Part shown: positions 1-8,296 of the stretch, one piece after another | Layout: the number at the start of each line of letters is the position of its first letter | Numbering within the stretch: position 1 is the first letter of the stretch | Assembly: GCA_021737145.1 (NCBI GenBank) | Contig: JAIPEN010000001.1 | Coordinates: 310,001-374,000 of the forward strand | Origin: Desulfarculaceae bacterium | GTDB lineage: Bacteria; Desulfobacterota; Desulfarculia; Desulfarculales; Desulfarculaceae | DNA length: 64,000 bases | Reading direction: 5' to 3' | The notes under the pieces: model-generated | Databases searched by the model: none | The model's input: only the letters and a program-made list of their open reading frames with translations | Told to the model about the DNA's origin: nothing | Made by a program: the position numbers and the translations under genes

Positions 1-629
1 CCGATGTAGATCACCTGCATGCCCAGCCTGTGCAGGGCGGCGGCCACCCGGCCGAAGCGCTCGGCCGGCCAGCGGCGGTAGCTGGCCGAGGCCCCCAGCA
101 CCAGGCCCACCCTAGGGCTGCCGGTGCGCATGCCTTGTTTGCGCAGCCACTTTTCGGCGAACTCCGACTCCCGGGGCCTGAGGAACATGCGCATGAAGCG
201 ATCCTGTGGCTGTATCTCGGCCCCGGCCCACTGGGCCAGGACCAAGCGCTCGTCCACCGAGTGCACCTTGGGGTTGCGCGGCAAGGCCAGCAGGTTCAAA
301 TCCGGCCGGTCCCAACCCTGGATGTTCACCGCCCGTTGGTAGCGCAGGCGGGGCATCAGCCTGATAAGGTCGTCATTGGCGTGCAGCACCACCAGGCTCT
401 CGTAGCGGCGTCCGGCCAGGGCGGCGGCCAAATAGGTGCGGCTCAAGGGGTTGTTGCGGTAGGGGAAGACCTGGTTCAGGTAAGGGTTCTCGCGCAGCAA
501 GGGCCGCCGCTTCTGATGCACCAGCACGTCCACGTCAAAACGGCGGCCCATGGCGATCAGGGCCGGACTGCAAAACATGGTGTCGCCAATGGCCGTGGTG
601 CAGGCGGCCAGAACCCTGGGTCGGCTCAT
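1..629 (-). CDS. Glycosyltransferase family 9 (heptosyltransferase-like), 3' end outside window
   Basis: The minus strand is open from an ATG at 629 to the window edge, so the gene is truncated and missing from the ORF track. The N-terminus (MSRPRVLAACTTAIGDTMF) has the GT9 pattern in which a short strand is followed by an ALGD-like turn. It continues with VDVLVHQKRR and later GLVLGASASYRRWPAERFG, matching the second Rossmann half in which ADP-heptose is bound. GT9 enzymes transfer heptose or related sugars to the LPS inner core at the cytoplasmic face. Its own promoter-like sequence lies upstream, so it appears to be a unit separate from the waa operon. The acceptor sugar cannot be told. Confidence 0.8.
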   Translation of the reverse strand, partial: MSRPRVLAACTTAIGDTMFCSPALIAMGRRFDVDVLVHQKRRPLLRENPYLNQVFPYRNNPLSRTYLAAALAGRRYESLVVLHANDDLIRLMPRLRYQRAVNIQGWDRPDLNLLALPRNPKVHSVDERLVLAQWAGAEIQPQDRFMRMFLRPRESEFAEKWLRKQGMRTGSPRVGLVLGASASYRRWPAERFGRVAAALHRLGMQVIYI

Positions 630-695
630 GAGTGGACGCATCTCCCAATCCCCGGCTCTGTGAAAACAAAATCTCGCCGCCGGGGTGAATGGCAA

Positions 696-724
696 AATAT
701 AGCATCACTCTAAGGATTTATCCA
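696..724 (-). promoter_or_regulatory. Putative sigma-70 promoter for the partial GT9 gene
   Basis: On the minus strand TGGATA is followed by a 17-nt spacer and TATATT, about 67 nt upstream of the ATG at 629. The surrounding 700-890 stretch is markedly AT-richer than the coding DNA. The -10 is good and the -35 is weak (4 of 6). Confidence 0.45.
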
Positions 725-897
725 CGGTGTAGGTAAACGAGCCGAGGCTGGCCAACCCTTGTGGCGACACGGGCCCGGCCCATGCCCAGCACCTCCATCC
801 AAAGGGCACTATGCGTTAATTAATCATTTTTGAGCAGTAAGTTATCCGATTACTTAACAATTTACATTAACTAAAATAAGCATGGCCGGTGGGCGGA

Positions 898-1980
898 TTA
901 GGAAGCAGCGGCCTCGATTAAAGCCATGATCTGGTCCAGCCAGGCCTCCTGGCTGGATACCGGCGAGGCAAATCCTTTGCCCAGGGCCAAGGCCTGGAGG
1001 CAGGCCTGGGACAGGGAATCCACATCACCGGCCGCGGGCACCACCACCCCGCTGACCCCCTCTTCCACCAGTTCGCCGGCCCCGGCCGAAGCGGTGGTCA
1101 CTACCGGGGTGCCGCAGGCCAGGGCCTCCAAACAGGCGACGGAGCAGGGGTCGTAGATGGTGGGCAACACCATGACGTCGGCCGAGGCCAACAGGGGGGC
1201 CACCTTGGCCTGCAAGCCCAGAAAACGCACTCGGCCACTCACTCCCAGGGTTGCGGCCTTGGCCTGCCAGGCCTTGGGCCGGTCGCGGCCCGCCACCAGG
1301 AGAATTGCCTCGGGCAGCTGGGCCAGGGCGGCCAGGGCGAACTCCAGGCCCTTGCGCTCCCAGCCCGAACCCAGGAACAACAGCGCCGGCTGACCGGGCT
1401 CCAAGCCCAGGTCCTCTCGGGCCTGTTCGCGGAAGGCGGGCTCGCGGGCCGGGGCCAGGCCCACCTCGTCCACCGCGCTGTAGACTACCCGTATCTTTTC
1501 GTCAGGCACCTGATAGTTGCGTTTAAGCTCCTCAGCCACCATGTGGCTGACGGCGATAACCGAGCGCAGCTCGGGCGCGGCCAGGGTGCGGCGCTCCAAA
1601 TCCAGGATAGCCCGGTGCTTGGGGTTAAGGCCAAAACTGAGGCGCTTGAGCAACCCCTCGTAGGGCGCGCGGTGCTTCAGCCAGGCGGCGTGCACCCCGT
1701 CCCCGGCCCGGAACACCGGGCTGCCCGGCACCCGCTCCAGACTCAGAAAGGCGTCCAGGCCCAGACTCTCGGCGGTCCGCCCGGCCGCCACCGCCCAGGC
1801 GGCCGGCTTGGCCGGGGCCACTTGGTGCAGCTCCACGCCATCGGGCGGCTGGCCCTGCCAGGCCGAGGCCACCACATGCACCTCGTGCCCCCGAGCCACC
1901 ATCCCTTGGGCCAAAAGACCCAGCACCCGCTCGGCCCCGCCGGTGAGATCGTACTTATAGCGTATGAGCCCCAGCTTCAC
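898..1980 (-). CDS. Glycosyltransferase family 4, WaaG-like LPS core glycosyltransferase
   Basis: About 360 aa. The ORF track starts far upstream, but the real start is the GTG at 1980 (VKLGLIRYKYDLTGGAERV), which overlaps the TGA of the preceding heptosyltransferase in a GTGA junction. The N-terminus resembles WaaG/RfaG, the LPS glucosyltransferase I, in its LYKYxxxGGxxR segment and a following ARGHEVHVV strand. The C-terminal half has FLGSGWERKGLEFAL and an E-rich donor-site motif in the segment PTIYDPCSVACLEALACG. It probably adds the first outer-core hexose to heptose. It is the last gene of the LPS operon. GT4 is near certain; the exact sugar is inferred. Confidence 0.85.
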   Translation of the reverse strand: MKLGLIRYKYDLTGGAERVLGLLAQGMVARGHEVHVVASAWQGQPPDGVELHQVAPAKPAAWAVAAGRTAESLGLDAFLSLERVPGSPVFRAGDGVHAAWLKHRAPYEGLLKRLSFGLNPKHRAILDLERRTLAAPELRSVIAVSHMVAEELKRNYQVPDEKIRVVYSAVDEVGLAPAREPAFREQAREDLGLEPGQPALLFLGSGWERKGLEFALAALAQLPEAILLVAGRDRPKAWQAKAATLGVSGRVRFLGLQAKVAPLLASADVMVLPTIYDPCSVACLEALACGTPVVTTASAGAGELVEEGVSGVVVPAAGDVDSLSQACLQALALGKGFASPVSSQEAWLDQIMALIEAAAS

Positions 1981-3053
1981 GCCCGTGCCGTCCTTTGCAG
2001 CAGCCGGTCGGCCGCCGCGCTCACCCGCGCCAAAGGCATTTCCTCCAGGCAGCGGGACACCTTGGAGCCATCGCACCCGTCGCGGCCGCAGGGATGCTCC
2101 GGGCAGTCGCCCGCCAGCACCTCGGCCTCCACCTGCCAGGGCCCCCACATGGCCTCGCCCGAGGGCCCGAACATGGTCAGCACCGGCACCTGCAAGGCGG
2201 CGGCCATGTGCATGGGCGCGCTGTCCGCCCCGGCGAAAAGCCGCGCCTCGGCAATGAGCCCGCCCAAGACATACAGATCCAGCTTGCCGGCCAGGTCCAG
2301 GCTGATCGCGTCCGGCGGGGTGAGCGCCCGGATGCGCTCCACCAGCTCCAGTTCCTTGGCGTCCGGCCCGCTGGTAAGCACCACCTTTAGCCCCTGTTTG
2401 GCCAGGTGGGCGATGAGCCCGGCATTGCCCTGGGGCGTCCAGGACTTGAACATCCAGCGCGAGGTGGGGTGCACTAGGGCGTACTCCCCCTGCCCTATGC
2501 CGGCCCCGGCCAGCAGGTCGCGGGCCTGGGCCCGGGCCTGGCCGCCGGGCTCGAACTTCAGGGCCGTGTCCTGGGGCGCGATGCCCAACAGCTCCACCTG
2601 GCGAAGGAAAGACTCGACCATGTGGTGCTGGTCGTCCCAGCGAGGGGCCAGATGGGTGTAGGCCCGGCTCCGAAGGCGCGGCTTCTTGGAACGGAAGCCC
2701 ACCCGGGAGCGCGCCCCGCTTATCCAGGCCAGGAAGGCTCCCCGGTCGCCCTCGGCCAGCTCCAGGGCCAGGTCATAGCCCGTGGAGCGCAGGGCGGCCA
2801 AAAAGCCCGCCTGCCAGGCCAGCTCGGCCAGGCGGGAGACATGCTCCCGCTTGAGCACCAGCACGCTATCGATCAGGGGATTGTGGGCCACCATGGCCTC
2901 GGTGCCCTGGTTGACCAGCATGTCCACGGACATGTCGGGCCAGGCCTGTTTGAGGGCGGTGATCACCGGAGAGGCCACCAGCACGTCGCCGATGTGCCCC
3001 AGCTTTATCACCAGGGCGCGGCGAGGGGCTGGTTCCAGGAGCGGCATACTCAC
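1977..3053 (-). CDS. LPS heptosyltransferase, WaaQ/RfaQ-like (GT9)
   Basis: 358 aa GT9 protein with N-terminal RALVIKLGHIGDVLVASPVI and C-terminal ADSAPMHMAAALQVPVLTMFGPSGE, the ADP-heptose binding half. The early motif KLGHIGDVL and the following strand VDMLVNQGTE match heptosyltransferase III (WaaQ) better than WaaC or WaaF, both of which are also present here. The GTG at 3053 overlaps the TGA of the Trm112-like gene. An internal ATG two codons later is the alternative start. A CPEHPCGRDGCDG cysteine cluster near the C-terminus is also common in GT9 enzymes. Confidence 0.85.
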   Translation of the reverse strand: MSMPLLEPAPRRALVIKLGHIGDVLVASPVITALKQAWPDMSVDMLVNQGTEAMVAHNPLIDSVLVLKREHVSRLAELAWQAGFLAALRSTGYDLALELAEGDRGAFLAWISGARSRVGFRSKKPRLRSRAYTHLAPRWDDQHHMVESFLRQVELLGIAPQDTALKFEPGGQARAQARDLLAGAGIGQGEYALVHPTSRWMFKSWTPQGNAGLIAHLAKQGLKVVLTSGPDAKELELVERIRALTPPDAISLDLAGKLDLYVLGGLIAEARLFAGADSAPMHMAAALQVPVLTMFGPSGEAMWGPWQVEAEVLAGDCPEHPCGRDGCDGSKVSRCLEEMPLARVSAAADRLLQRTARA

Positions 3054-3223
3054 TCTTCCAGGGGAGAGGCCTCGTCCACCAGCATGATGGGGATGCCGTC
3101 CTCCATCGGATAGCGCAGGCCGCAGGGCCGGCAGACCAGCCAGCTTTCATCCGGAGTGGGCTCCACCGGTTGCTTGCATTGGGGGCAGGCCAGAATGGCC
3201 AACAGGTCCGGGTTCAGAGTCAT
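3050..3223 (-). CDS. Trm112-like small zinc-ribbon protein (YcaR family)
   Basis: 57 aa, hidden in the ORF track inside a longer frame. The start is the ATG at 3223 (MTLNPDLLAILACPQCKQ). It carries CPQC and CRPC pairs that would hold one zinc, plus the typical RYPMEDGIPIML ending of Trm112/YcaR proteins. In many proteobacteria this gene sits beside lpxK or LPS genes. Its bacterial role is unclear; archaeal and eukaryotic Trm112 activate methyltransferases. It is only 2 nt from the epimerase stop and overlaps waaQ-like by 4 nt. Confidence 0.85.
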   Translation of the reverse strand: MTLNPDLLAILACPQCKQPVEPTPDESWLVCRPCGLRYPMEDGIPIMLVDEASPLEE

Positions 3224-3225
3224 GC

Positions 3226-4185
3226 TCACGCCTCCTGCAGCAGCTTCAGGTTTTCCTGCACCCAGCCGGTCTCGGCGGCCAGGCCCTCGGCCAGGCTGAC
3301 CTTCGGGGCATAGCCCAGGATGTCGCGGGCCTTGGAGCAATCGGCCTCGGTGTCGCGCACGTCGCCCTTGGCCACCTCCAGGCGTTCGATCTTGGCGTCC
3401 TCGCCGGTGATGTCCTCGAGCATGGCGATGACCTGGTTCACGCTGACCCGGGAACCGCCCCCCACGTTGAACACCTGGCCCGCCGCGCCCGGTGCGGTGG
3501 CCGCGGCCACGGTGGCGGCCACCACGTCGTCCACAAAGGTGAAGTCCCGCGACTGCTCGCCGTCGCCGAACAAGCGGATGGTGTTGCCTTCGATCAGGGC
3601 CCGTATAAAGCGATGGAAGGCCATGTCCGGCCGCTGGCGGGGGCCGTAGACCGTGAAGTAGCGCAGCGAGGCGGCGTCCACCCCGAAGTTCTTGTAGTAC
3701 AGCCCGCAGAGATGCTCGGCGGCCAGTTTGCTCACCCCATAGGGCGACACCGGCCAGCAGGCGCTGGTTTCGCGCATGGGCAGGTCCTGGGTGTCGCCGT
3801 ACACGCTGGAGGAGCTGGCGTATACCAGGCGCTTGAGCCCCGATTCCTTGGCCGCCTCCAGCAGGCGCTGGGTGGTGAGCACGTTGTTGTGGGTGTAGAT
3901 GGCGAAGTTGTCGCCCCAGGAGCGGCGCACCCCGGCCTGGGCGGCCAGATGCACCGCCACCTCGACGCCCTCCAGCAGTTCGCCGGGGTCCACGGCCATT
4001 ATGTCCGCTTCGACCAGCTCGAATCCCTCCCGGCCCTTGAGCTTGGCCAAGTTGGCCTCCTTGAGGGAGCGGGCGTAGTAGTCGGTGAAGCAGTCGATGC
4101 CCTTTACCAGGTGCCCCCCATCCAGAAGACGCTCGCAAAGGCGGGAGCCGATGAAGCCCGCCGCGCCGGTGACCAGGTAGTTCAT
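3226..4185 (-). CDS. NAD-dependent NDP-sugar epimerase/dehydratase (extended SDR)
   Basis: 319 aa. It begins MNYLVTGAAGFIGSRLCERL with the TGxxGFIG NAD-binding loop. SSSSVYG and the YGVSK catalytic Tyr/Lys follow, then YTVYGPRQRPDMA and DFTFVDDVV. The pattern is that of UDP-glucuronate or UDP-glucose 4-epimerases and related decarboxylases. The motif RQRPDMAFHRFI is common in UDP-glucuronate 4-epimerases. Placed between waaC and waaQ-like, it probably supplies a nucleotide sugar for the LPS core. Substrate specificity cannot be decided from sequence alone. Confidence 0.85.
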   Translation of the reverse strand: MNYLVTGAAGFIGSRLCERLLDGGHLVKGIDCFTDYYARSLKEANLAKLKGREGFELVEADIMAVDPGELLEGVEVAVHLAAQAGVRRSWGDNFAIYTHNNVLTTQRLLEAAKESGLKRLVYASSSSVYGDTQDLPMRETSACWPVSPYGVSKLAAEHLCGLYYKNFGVDAASLRYFTVYGPRQRPDMAFHRFIRALIEGNTIRLFGDGEQSRDFTFVDDVVAATVAAATAPGAAGQVFNVGGGSRVSVNQVIAMLEDITGEDAKIERLEVAKGDVRDTEADCSKARDILGYAPKVSLAEGLAAETGWVQENLKLLQEA

Positions 4186-4192
4186 GCTCAGC

Positions 4193-5221
4193 TTATCCTT
4201 TGCCGATCAGGGTCCAAGCGGCCTCGGCCGCCTGTTGGGGGGTTATGCCTTCCATGCAGCGGGGCGATGCGCAGAAGCGTTCAAAGCAGGGGCTGCACTC
4301 CTCGCCCGCGGTGAGCACCCGGTGCCCCGTGCCATGGGGTCCCGTGCGCCAGGGGGCGGTGGGTCCGAACAAGGCCACCACCGGCGCGCCCATGGCGGCG
4401 GCCAGGTGCATCACCCCGGTGTCGGTGCTCACCACCGTCTGGGCCAGGGAGAGCAGCGCGGCCAGCTCCCGAAGGTTGGTGCGGCCGCATAGGTCCAGCA
4501 GGCGCGGCCCCAGCCCGGCCCGGGAGGCGATGAACTCGCCCACCTCGCGGTCCTCGCCCGACCCGCTGACGACCAGGCGGCATCCCCGGCCGGCCAGCAG
4601 CTTGGCCAGCTCCACCCAGGAGGCCAGGGGCCACAGCTTGGAGTCCCACTTGGCCACCGGGTGCAACACCACCAGGGGGCCCTCTCCCGCTGCGGAGGCC
4701 GATAGCTCCCGGGCGCGGGCCAGCTCCTCCGGCGAGGGGATCAGGCCGAACTCGATCTGGGCCGGCCGCTCCAGGCCCAGGGGCTCCAGCATGTCCAGGT
4801 AGCGCTCCAAGGCGGGCCGGTCGGGATCAAAGGGGGCCAGGCGCTTCTTGTAGACCAGGCCGGCCAGGGGCTCCTTGCCGCCCCGCCAGCCGATCTTGCG
4901 CTCCGCCCGGCTCAGGGCCACACAAATAGCACTTTTCATTAGGCCCTGCAAGTCGAGCACCGCGTCGTAGCGCACCGCCCGAAGCTCCCTGCCGAATCGG
5001 CTCAGGGGGTTCAGGGGCAGGCCGTCCGCCTCGGCCATCTCGTGGCGCGGACTGACCAAAATCCGGTTCAGGGCCGGATGCCCGGCCAGCAGCCCGGCCG
5101 AGGGGCGTTCCACCAGCCAGTCCACCTGCGCCTCGGGCGCCTGCCGCTTGATGGCCATGGCCACGGGCAAGGACTGCACCACATCGCCCAGGGCCGAGAG
5201 CTTGACTATGAGCACCCTCAC
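4193..5221 (-). CDS. waaC: LPS heptosyltransferase I
   Basis: 342 aa GT9 enzyme. The N-terminus MRVLIVKLSALGDVVQSLPV carries the KLSALGD signature typical of WaaC, which adds the first L,D-heptose to Kdo. The second domain has VLHPVAKWDSKLWPLASW and STDTGVMHLAAAMGAPVVALFGPT, the ADP-heptose site. The start is a GTG whose bases overlap the waaF TGA (GTGA), implying coupled translation. A short C-terminal CSPCFERFCASPRCM cysteine segment is shared with several GT9 proteins in this cluster. Confidence 0.92.
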   Translation of the reverse strand: MRVLIVKLSALGDVVQSLPVAMAIKRQAPEAQVDWLVERPSAGLLAGHPALNRILVSPRHEMAEADGLPLNPLSRFGRELRAVRYDAVLDLQGLMKSAICVALSRAERKIGWRGGKEPLAGLVYKKRLAPFDPDRPALERYLDMLEPLGLERPAQIEFGLIPSPEELARARELSASAAGEGPLVVLHPVAKWDSKLWPLASWVELAKLLAGRGCRLVVSGSGEDREVGEFIASRAGLGPRLLDLCGRTNLRELAALLSLAQTVVSTDTGVMHLAAAMGAPVVALFGPTAPWRTGPHGTGHRVLTAGEECSPCFERFCASPRCMEGITPQQAAEAAWTLIGKG

Positions 5222-6285
5222 GCCACGCCCCCTTGCAGCAGGGCCAGGGCGGCCTGGGCCACCGCGTCAGGCTCCACCGAGGTGAAGCAGGCCAAATCGC
5301 CCCGTTCGCAGGTGGGCTTGAGGCACGGGGCGCACTCGGCCCGGCCCCGCACCAAGGTCACGCGGGGCCCCAGGGGGCCGGTGGTGACCGGGTTGGTGGA
5401 GCCGAACACCGCCACCGTGGGCCGCCCCAAAGCGGCGGCCGCGTGCATGAGCCCGCTGTCATTGGTCAGGAACAAGCTCACCCGCTCCAACAGGGCCAGG
5501 GCCTGGCCCAAATCGGTGGTTCCGGCCAGATCGAGCGCCTTGGCGCCCTCCAGCCCCTTGGCTACCGCCCCGCAGGCCGGGGCCTCGCCAGAGCTGCCGA
5601 ACAAGAGCGCCGCGTCCCAGGAAGCGCCCAGCTCGCGGGCCGCGGCTGCGAAGCGTTCGGCCGGCCACATCTTGGCCGGGCCAAAGGCCGCGCCGGGCGC
5701 GATGCCCAGCAAACGGGCCCCGCCCAGGCCTTGGCGGGCCACAAATTCCGAAGCCCAGGCGCGGTCCGCCTCCCGCAGGCGCAGCTTGGGGGCCACGCCC
5801 CCGGCCGGAGGGTCGGAGGTCAGCAGCCCGGCCTGGCGCAGAATATACAGGTAATAGGAGGTCTCGTGCACCTGCCTGAACTTGGGAGCCAGCTTGACCG
5901 CGTGGCTCAAAAGGAAGCCCCGGCCGTCGCGGGCATAGCCCAGGCGCGTGGGAACGCGGGCCAGCCTGGCGAGGAGCGCGGCCTCGAAGGCGTTTTGCAA
6001 AAGCAGCGCCCAGTCGTAGCGCCGGGCCCGGAGCTCGCCGGCCAGGCGCAGAAGGCCGCCCGCCCCGGCATGGGCCCCGTCCTTGTCATAGGCCAACACC
6101 CGGCTCACCCCGGGCACGGCGGCGTACACCGCGCCGGCCCAGGGCCGGGCCAGCACCTCGATATCGGCCTGGGGGCAGGCCCGGTGCAAGGCGGCCAGGG
6201 CGGGCAGGGTCATGACCGCGTCGCCCACCCAGTTGGTGGCCCGCACCAGGATGCGCCTTGGCGCGCTGGGATCCAGGCGCCTCAT
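5218..6285 (-). CDS. waaF: LPS heptosyltransferase II
   Basis: 355 aa from the ATG at 6285 (MRRLDPSAPRRILVRATNWVGD), which overlaps the lpxL stop in an ATGA junction. The longer ORF-track start would lie inside lpxL. The RATNWVGDAVMTLPAL motif is characteristic of WaaF, which adds the second heptose. LLGIAPGAAFGPAKMWPAERF and LFLTNDSGLMHAAAALGRP form the donor-binding half. It lies directly upstream of waaC, the usual functional partner. Confidence 0.93.
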   Translation of the reverse strand: MRRLDPSAPRRILVRATNWVGDAVMTLPALAALHRACPQADIEVLARPWAGAVYAAVPGVSRVLAYDKDGAHAGAGGLLRLAGELRARRYDWALLLQNAFEAALLARLARVPTRLGYARDGRGFLLSHAVKLAPKFRQVHETSYYLYILRQAGLLTSDPPAGGVAPKLRLREADRAWASEFVARQGLGGARLLGIAPGAAFGPAKMWPAERFAAAARELGASWDAALLFGSSGEAPACGAVAKGLEGAKALDLAGTTDLGQALALLERVSLFLTNDSGLMHAAAALGRPTVAVFGSTNPVTTGPLGPRVTLVRGRAECAPCLKPTCERGDLACFTSVEPDAVAQAALALLQGGVA

Positions 6286-7187
6286 TCTTTGGGCTCTCTG
6301 GGCCAGGTGTGAAAAGGCCGGGTTTTCCAGCGCTGATGCAGCCAGAACCACTGCGAGGGATTCTGGCGGATGATCTCCTCAAGCACCCGGGTGTAGTTTT
6401 GGGTGTTGTCCCAGGTGTCCCGGGTCTTGTCGCTGGTCTTGACCAGGGGAATCTCGGACCCGAAGTGCACCTCGAACTTGCCGTCTTGCGCCCGCCAGTT
6501 GTAAAAGGGCAGCACCGGCGCCTCGGTGGTGCGGGCCAAGAGGGCCATGCCCTTGTTGGTGCAGGCCGGGCGTCCGAAGAAATCCACCCACTCGCCATCG
6601 TACCAATCCACGTTCTGATCCAAAAGCAGGCCCAGCATGCGGTTGTCCTTGAGACCGCGCAACAGGATCCGGGCCGAGCGGCTCTTGGGCACCACCTCGC
6701 TGCCGCTGCCCTTGGTGCGCCAGCCGTTTACCAGGCGGTCGGCCGGAGGCCAGTCGATGGGCCGGGCCACGATGAGCCCGCTGATGCCCAGGGCCTGAAC
6801 CCCGGCTATGTTGGCCCATTCCCAGTTGCCGAAGTGCCCGGTAAGCAGGATGAGCCCCTTGCCCCGCTCAAGGGCGTTGTGCACGTTGTCCAGGCCGTGA
6901 AAGCGGCAATGGGCCGCGATCTGGGCCGGGCTCAGGCGCACCAGGCGGGGGATCTCCACCGCCACCTGGGCCGCGTGCTCGAACACCTCGCGTCCAATGC
7001 GCTCGATCCAGGCGGGGTCTTTTTCAGGGAAAGAGGCGGCCAGGTTGCGCTGCACGATCTCCCGGTGGCGCGAGTCCAGGCCCCGGGCCATGCGCCCCAG
7101 GCCGCGCCCCACCGCCCGGGTAAGGCCCAGCGGGGCCAGGGACAGGCTGTACACCGCGCCCTTGAGGATCGCGTCCGCCGCGCTCAT
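6282..7187 (-). CDS. lpxL: Lipid A biosynthesis lysophospholipid-type acyltransferase (LpxL/HtrB family)
   Basis: 301 aa from the ATG at 7187 (MSAADAILKGAVYSLSLAPL), overlapping the lpxK stop as ATGA; the ORF-track start is an upstream artefact. The catalytic H-x4-D/E motif appears as GHFGNWEW, with an acceptor-side segment GVQALGISGLIVARPI. An N-terminal hydrophobic stretch would anchor it to the inner membrane. LpxL-type enzymes add a secondary acyl chain to Kdo2-lipid IVA using acyl-ACP. Only one late acyltransferase is seen in the window. Confidence 0.9.
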   Translation of the reverse strand: MSAADAILKGAVYSLSLAPLGLTRAVGRGLGRMARGLDSRHREIVQRNLAASFPEKDPAWIERIGREVFEHAAQVAVEIPRLVRLSPAQIAAHCRFHGLDNVHNALERGKGLILLTGHFGNWEWANIAGVQALGISGLIVARPIDWPPADRLVNGWRTKGSGSEVVPKSRSARILLRGLKDNRMLGLLLDQNVDWYDGEWVDFFGRPACTNKGMALLARTTEAPVLPFYNWRAQDGKFEVHFGSEIPLVKTSDKTRDTWDNTQNYTRVLEEIIRQNPSQWFWLHQRWKTRPFHTWPREPKE

Positions 7188-8296
7188 AGCCGCGGCTCCC
7201 AGGCGTCCAGGGCGCGGGCCAGCAGCCCGGCCAGGGAACCAGGGCCCTGGTGGAACCTCAGGTCCAAGCGGCTGCTCCAGATGGCCGCGTCCGGAGGCAG
7301 ATCGCCAGGCAGGCGCACGGCGTCCTTGCCCGAGCACACCAGGGCGCGGGCCGAAAGGGTTTGGGCACGGTCCCACAGGCGGCTGACCTCGGCGGGCGTG
7401 AAGCGATGGTGATCGCCAAAGGATTTGAGCTCCAGCACGGTGAGCCCGGCTTCGCTAAGGGCCGCGCGGAAGCTCTCGGGCGCGGCCAGGCCGCAAAAGG
7501 CCAGCACCGCCGCGCCTTGCCAATCTTCCGGCCCCGCCCCCTGGCCCAGGGCGTCGTCCATGCCGGTGATTTGATGGGCGCAGCTCAGCACCGGCTTGCC
7601 CTCCAGCCGCCAGGCCAGGCGCTCGGCGGCCAAGCGGCCCTGCTCCGCGTCCCTGGCCCGGGTGAGCACCACCGCGTCGGCCCGGGCCATGGCCCCGGCC
7701 GTTTCGCGCAGGCGTCCCCGGGGCAGCAGGCGTCCGCCGGCCAGGGGATCGGCCGCATCCAGGGCCAGAAGGTTCAGGTCGCGGTGCAGCTCCCGGTGTT
7801 GAAAAAGATCATCGCCCACCAGCACCCGGGGTCCGCAGCGCTCCAAGAGCAGGCGGCCCGCCTCATGGCGCCGGGCACCCACCGCCACCGGTACGCCCAA
7901 GCGGCGGGCCAAAAGCACCGGCTCGTCGCCCGCAGCCGCCGCGTCGGCCATGATCTCGCTTCCATCGCTGACCAGCAGGGGCTTTGACTCCTTGCGTCCG
8001 TAACCCCGGCTGATAACCCCGGCGGGCAGGCCCAGTTCGCCCAGGGCCTGCACCACGGCCATGACCAGCGGGGTCTTGCCCGTGCCGCCCACGGCCAAGT
8101 TGCCCACCCCGACCACCGGCACGGGCAGGCGCTTTTGCTTGCGCAGGCCCAGGTCATAAGGAGCCTGGTCCAGCCAGGCCCCGGCCGCGTACAGGCCGCT
8201 GGCCGCGCTGGCTGCGCCGCGCAGGGCGCCCAGCCAGGCCGGGCCGGGTTCGTCGCCGGCCATGCGCCGCCACAAGGCCTCGTAGCGCTTAGCCAC
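7184..8296 (-). CDS. lpxK: Tetraacyldisaccharide 4'-kinase
   Basis: About 370 aa, starting at the GTG at 8296 (VAKRYEALWRRMAGDE), which overlaps the waaA stop by 8 nt. An ATG 12 codons later is possible. The P-loop is VGNLAVGGTGKTPLVMA, followed by VISRGYGRKES and VGDDLFQHRELHRDLNLLALDA, the family's Walker B-like segment. LpxK phosphorylates the 4' position of the lipid A disaccharide to give lipid IVA. The Trm112-like gene that often accompanies lpxK is four genes downstream in the same operon. Confidence 0.93.
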   Translation of the reverse strand: MAKRYEALWRRMAGDEPGPAWLGALRGAASAASGLYAAGAWLDQAPYDLGLRKQKRLPVPVVGVGNLAVGGTGKTPLVMAVVQALGELGLPAGVISRGYGRKESKPLLVSDGSEIMADAAAAGDEPVLLARRLGVPVAVGARRHEAGRLLLERCGPRVLVGDDLFQHRELHRDLNLLALDAADPLAGGRLLPRGRLRETAGAMARADAVVLTRARDAEQGRLAAERLAWRLEGKPVLSCAHQITGMDDALGQGAGPEDWQGAAVLAFCGLAAPESFRAALSEAGLTVLELKSFGDHHRFTPAEVSRLWDRAQTLSARALVCSGKDAVRLPGDLPPDAAIWSSRLDLRFHQGPGSLAGLLARALDAWEPRL